Source of the DNA: CAYRPN01 sp964426135
GTDB lineage: Bacteria; Planctomycetota; Phycisphaerae; Phycisphaerales; Phycisphaeraceae
Reading direction: 5' to 3'
Length of the DNA stretch: 64,000 bases
Assembly (NCBI GenBank): GCA_964426135.1
Contig: CAYRPN010000007.1
Coordinates: forward strand, 1 to 64,000
The stretch's first letter is position 1. The number at the start of each line of letters is the position of its first letter. A program made the translations under genes and the position numbers. The notes under the pieces are model-generated. The model did not search any database and was not told where the DNA came from. It saw nothing but the letters and a program-made list of their open reading frames with translations. Shown here in pieces: positions 62,421-64,000 of the stretch.

Positions 62421-62642
62421 GGCCGACGAAGTAAATGAAGCGGGCCGCCGAAGTGCTGGTAACACGACGACGGCCCTGACACAACCGGCAGACGTTAGGA
62501 GTGCCGACCGTGCTCCCCCCAATTCTACAGGCCGCCCATGTCGGGCGACACGCACGATCGTCGATGTTCGCACTACGCCGGTGTACCTGCGCGAAGGCCG
62601 GCGGCAGGTGTGTTGCTTCGCTCCGGCCGTGGAGTTTCGGCT

Positions 62643-62933
62643 ATGGGTCTCATTGGTTCTCTCGTGTCCTGGGTGTCGGGCGAAAGCATCAGCGACAGCG
62701 GTCGCGGTCGCGTGATCGGCGTGCTGGCGCAGCAGCGTGGCGCGACGACGCTGCTGGTGGTCGATGACGCCGGCGGCGCCGTGCGCGTGTTCGACCTGGA
62801 CGAAGTGACGGTCGACCACGACAGCGAGCCGGCGATTCCCGACTACGAACTCGAACTCGCGCCAGACGGCGACGCGGTGAACGTCGACGTGCGGCCGGCG
62901 GGCGCGCCGCTTCGATCGCTGTGCGTGGCGTGA
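62643..62933 (+). CDS. small mobile-element protein, function unknown
   Basis: This 96-residue protein uses the ATG at 62643, preceded by TGGAG at 8 bp. The N-terminus (MGLIGSLVSWVSGESIS) is mildly hydrophobic, followed by a beta-rich stretch (GRGRVIGVLAQQRGATTLLV and VRVFDLDEVTVDHDS) and an acidic C-terminal half. I recognise no family. It lies downstream of the candidate promoter at 62392-62420 and 114 bp before the next plus-strand gene. Possibly a small structural or regulatory protein of the element. Confidence 0.5.
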   Translation: MGLIGSLVSWVSGESISDSGRGRVIGVLAQQRGATTLLVVDDAGGAVRVFDLDEVTVDHDSEPAIPDYELELAPDGDAVNVDVRPAGAPLRSLCVA

Positions 62934-63047
62934 TAGGATTCCTCGAACAGCGGGACGGCCGGCTTGATCACCGGCCTTCGACCTGGGCGGCGCCGGCGTT
63001 CATGCCTTCGCCTGCCCGCCCGGGTCTTGCCCGCGGAAAGGCATGAC

Positions 63048-63734
63048 ATGTCCACGAAACCATCGGCATTTGAGCGAGCGATTACGGCTCGCGACGGCAA
63101 TGGCCCTTTCGACTGGCCCGATCTGGTCGACCTGATCGACGAATTGCGAAATGCGCTGACTCCGCATGCGGATAGGGATCATCGAGAATCTCTTGCTCGC
63201 TTGGTCAGCGAGTGGGCGGCGTGGGGCGATCCCGGGCTGCGCTTCACCCGCGGCCCCGTGGAGAATCGAATCATTGATGGCGCTGAGACACCCGTCACGC
63301 CTGGCGTGTGGAAGAAGAGCGACGCCGAGGAAGAGCTTTCTGCGAGGTGCAAGCAGTTGCGAAATATCGCCTCGACTGTCTGTGCTGCCAAGGACGGTCG
63401 GTTGTTCGACGTTATGCGTGGCGAGCTTGACGAAGTGAGTGTTTGGATTCGATCGCGATTGGAAGCCCCCGAGCCGCCTCACGCAGTGGCTTCGGTATCG
63501 GCGGCGGGGTTGACGAGTCCCAATCTGGTCAAGCCTGAGCGATACCCGGCAAAGTGGTACAGCGATGCCACTGATCAATACTTGAACCCGAACATTCTCA
63601 ACCAAGCACTCGGCCGAAAACGCATCACGGGCACGAAGGTCAACGGCCGGTGTCAGTACGACTTCGACTCCGTTGTGACAGTTTATCCACAATACCGAGC
63701 GAAGTTGGAGAAGTACAAGGCAGACCAATCCTGA
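63048..63734 (+). CDS. hypothetical mobile-element protein
   Basis: This 228-residue soluble protein uses the ATG at 63048 (AAAGG at 8 bp); a longer upstream frame is atypical. The N-terminal half is helical and charged (DWPDLVDLIDELRNALTPHA, RESLARLVSEWAAWGDPGLR). The C-terminal 60 residues (SDATDQYLNPNILNQALGRK, RITGTKVNGRCQYDFDSV) have the spacing of a small DNA-binding or replication-initiator-like domain, but I cannot name a family. It ends within the 10-bp repeat array (63723-63772), immediately upstream of the HTH gene. Confidence 0.5.
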   Translation: MSTKPSAFERAITARDGNGPFDWPDLVDLIDELRNALTPHADRDHRESLARLVSEWAAWGDPGLRFTRGPVENRIIDGAETPVTPGVWKKSDAEEELSARCKQLRNIASTVCAAKDGRLFDVMRGELDEVSVWIRSRLEAPEPPHAVASVSAAGLTSPNLVKPERYPAKWYSDATDQYLNPNILNQALGRKRITGTKVNGRCQYDFDSVVTVYPQYRAKLEKYKADQS

Positions 63735-63772
63735 CCAGCGATGACCAACGATGACAAAGGATGACAAGTTGG
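63723..63772. promoter_or_regulatory. five helically phased 10-bp repeats, consensus GACCAnCGAT
   Basis: Five consecutive 10-mers each begin GACCA or GACAA; the two central units are GACCAGCGAT and GACCAACGAT. A period of 10 bp means a protein could bind one face of the helix at successive turns. The array spans the stop of the 228-residue gene and ends 45 bp before the HTH gene, which suggests an excisionase or repressor binding site. Confidence 0.6.
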
Positions 63773-63817
63773 CAGAACGGGCATTTCTTCGCGGTTTTTC
63801 ATGCGATAACCCGACGC

Positions 63818-64000
63818 ATGACATCCGCACAAACGATCGAATCATTCGTGTCGGCACGTCGAGCCGCTAAGCGGCTGGGCGTTCCCGTCGCCTGGCTGCG
63901 CAGTGAAGCAATAGCCGGACGACTTCCACACATTCGCGCCGGTCGGCGGCTCTTGTTCAACCTGGAGACGGTCGAACGTCTTCTCCTCGAACGGGCGCGC
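63818..64000 (+). CDS. excisionase-like helix-turn-helix protein, cut by the window end
   Basis: The reading frame from ATG 63818 stays open to the last base (61 codons seen). The sequence FVSARRAAKRLGVPVAWLRS and then EAIAGRLPHIRAGRRLLFNL is a MerR/excisionase-type HTH of the kind that reads DNA and then contacts integrase, typical just upstream of integrase genes in planctomycete prophages. No clear ribosome-binding site is visible. Whether an integrase follows cannot be seen. The gene is not shown in full, so its length and C-terminus are unknown. Confidence 0.75.
   Translation, partial: MTSAQTIESFVSARRAAKRLGVPVAWLRSEAIAGRLPHIRAGRRLLFNLETVERLLLERAR

Larger units (their letters stand above)
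61897..62642. other. 746-bp control region of the mobile element
   Basis: This lies between divergently transcribed genes. It contains a plus-strand terminator (62053-62080), a candidate sigma-70 promoter (62392-62420) and two copies of a GTGACGCAAAA motif (about 61942 and 62212). No protein gene is supported: the open frames here lack start signals or recognisable sequence. Confidence 0.5.

Noticed and set aside
62419..62715. 98-residue plus-strand gene candidate
   Set aside because: Its ATG lies inside the candidate -10 box and it overlaps the better-supported gene at 62643; no recognisable protein features.

Overview
The window is GC-rich bacterial DNA that looks like the chromosome of a planctomycete (Planctomycetota, or at least the PVC group). 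The pointers are a DUF1501 protein next to a very large DUF1549/DUF1553 cytochrome protein, a DUF1080-ThuA protein, a PVC-type haem-binding dehydrogenase/cupredoxin/cytochrome fusion, FG-GAP and PQQ beta-propeller exported proteins, and a ribose-type ABC permease with a large insert after its first membrane helix. No rRNA operon is present, and no species can be named.

Layout. 0-6 kb: a HEAT-like protein, a lipoprotein, an antitoxin/PIN-toxin/hydrolase operon, a DUF1080-ThuA exported protein and a tiny conserved protein. 6-10.2 kb: a TIM-barrel sugar epimerase/isomerase, tRNA-Lys(UUU) and an HrpB-type helicase. 10.2-14 kb: a complete dTDP-rhamnose cluster (rfbA, rfbC-like, rfbD, rfbB) on the minus strand. 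14-25 kb: a decayed LamG gene and a run of minus-strand exported proteins (YdjY-like, PQQ propeller, FG-GAP, 1289-residue TPR protein). 25-29.4 kb: a GT3-type glycogen synthase, a trypsin-like protease and ribulose-phosphate 3-epimerase. 29.7-36.2 kb: a tightly packed minus-strand operon with a peptidylarginine deiminase carrying a serine-rich N-terminus, a HEAT lipoprotein and two glycosyltransferases, the second a two-domain fusion. 36.3-42.8 kb: the DUF1501/DUF1549-1553 pair. 43-47.8 kb: a sugar ABC transporter operon interrupted by a four-helix-bundle (S23-type) gene lying between inverted octamer arrays. 48.2-52.8 kb: a 1527-residue ThuA/SGNH/dehydrogenase/cupredoxin/cytochrome c fusion.

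From about 53.67 kb to beyond the right edge lies an integrated mobile element. Its left junction is the 3' part of a tRNA-Ser(CGA) gene, followed directly by what looks like the C-terminal remnant of a tyrosine integrase. Inside are two giant proteins that resemble podovirus internal virion proteins in size and order, a small membrane protein, two small unknown proteins, a 10-bp-phased repeat array and, cut by the window end, an excisionase-like HTH gene. No terminase, portal or capsid gene is visible in the part shown.

The spacers are rich in small repeats of several unrelated families: REP-like palindromes (one family inserted in frame into two protein genes), 7-8-bp tandem arrays often in inverted pairs, a 124-bp element with 16-bp terminal inverted repeats, and an exact 207-bp tandem duplication. 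The strongest leads are the deiminase/glycosyltransferase operon, the tRNA-Ser-integrated element and the in-frame palindrome insertions.
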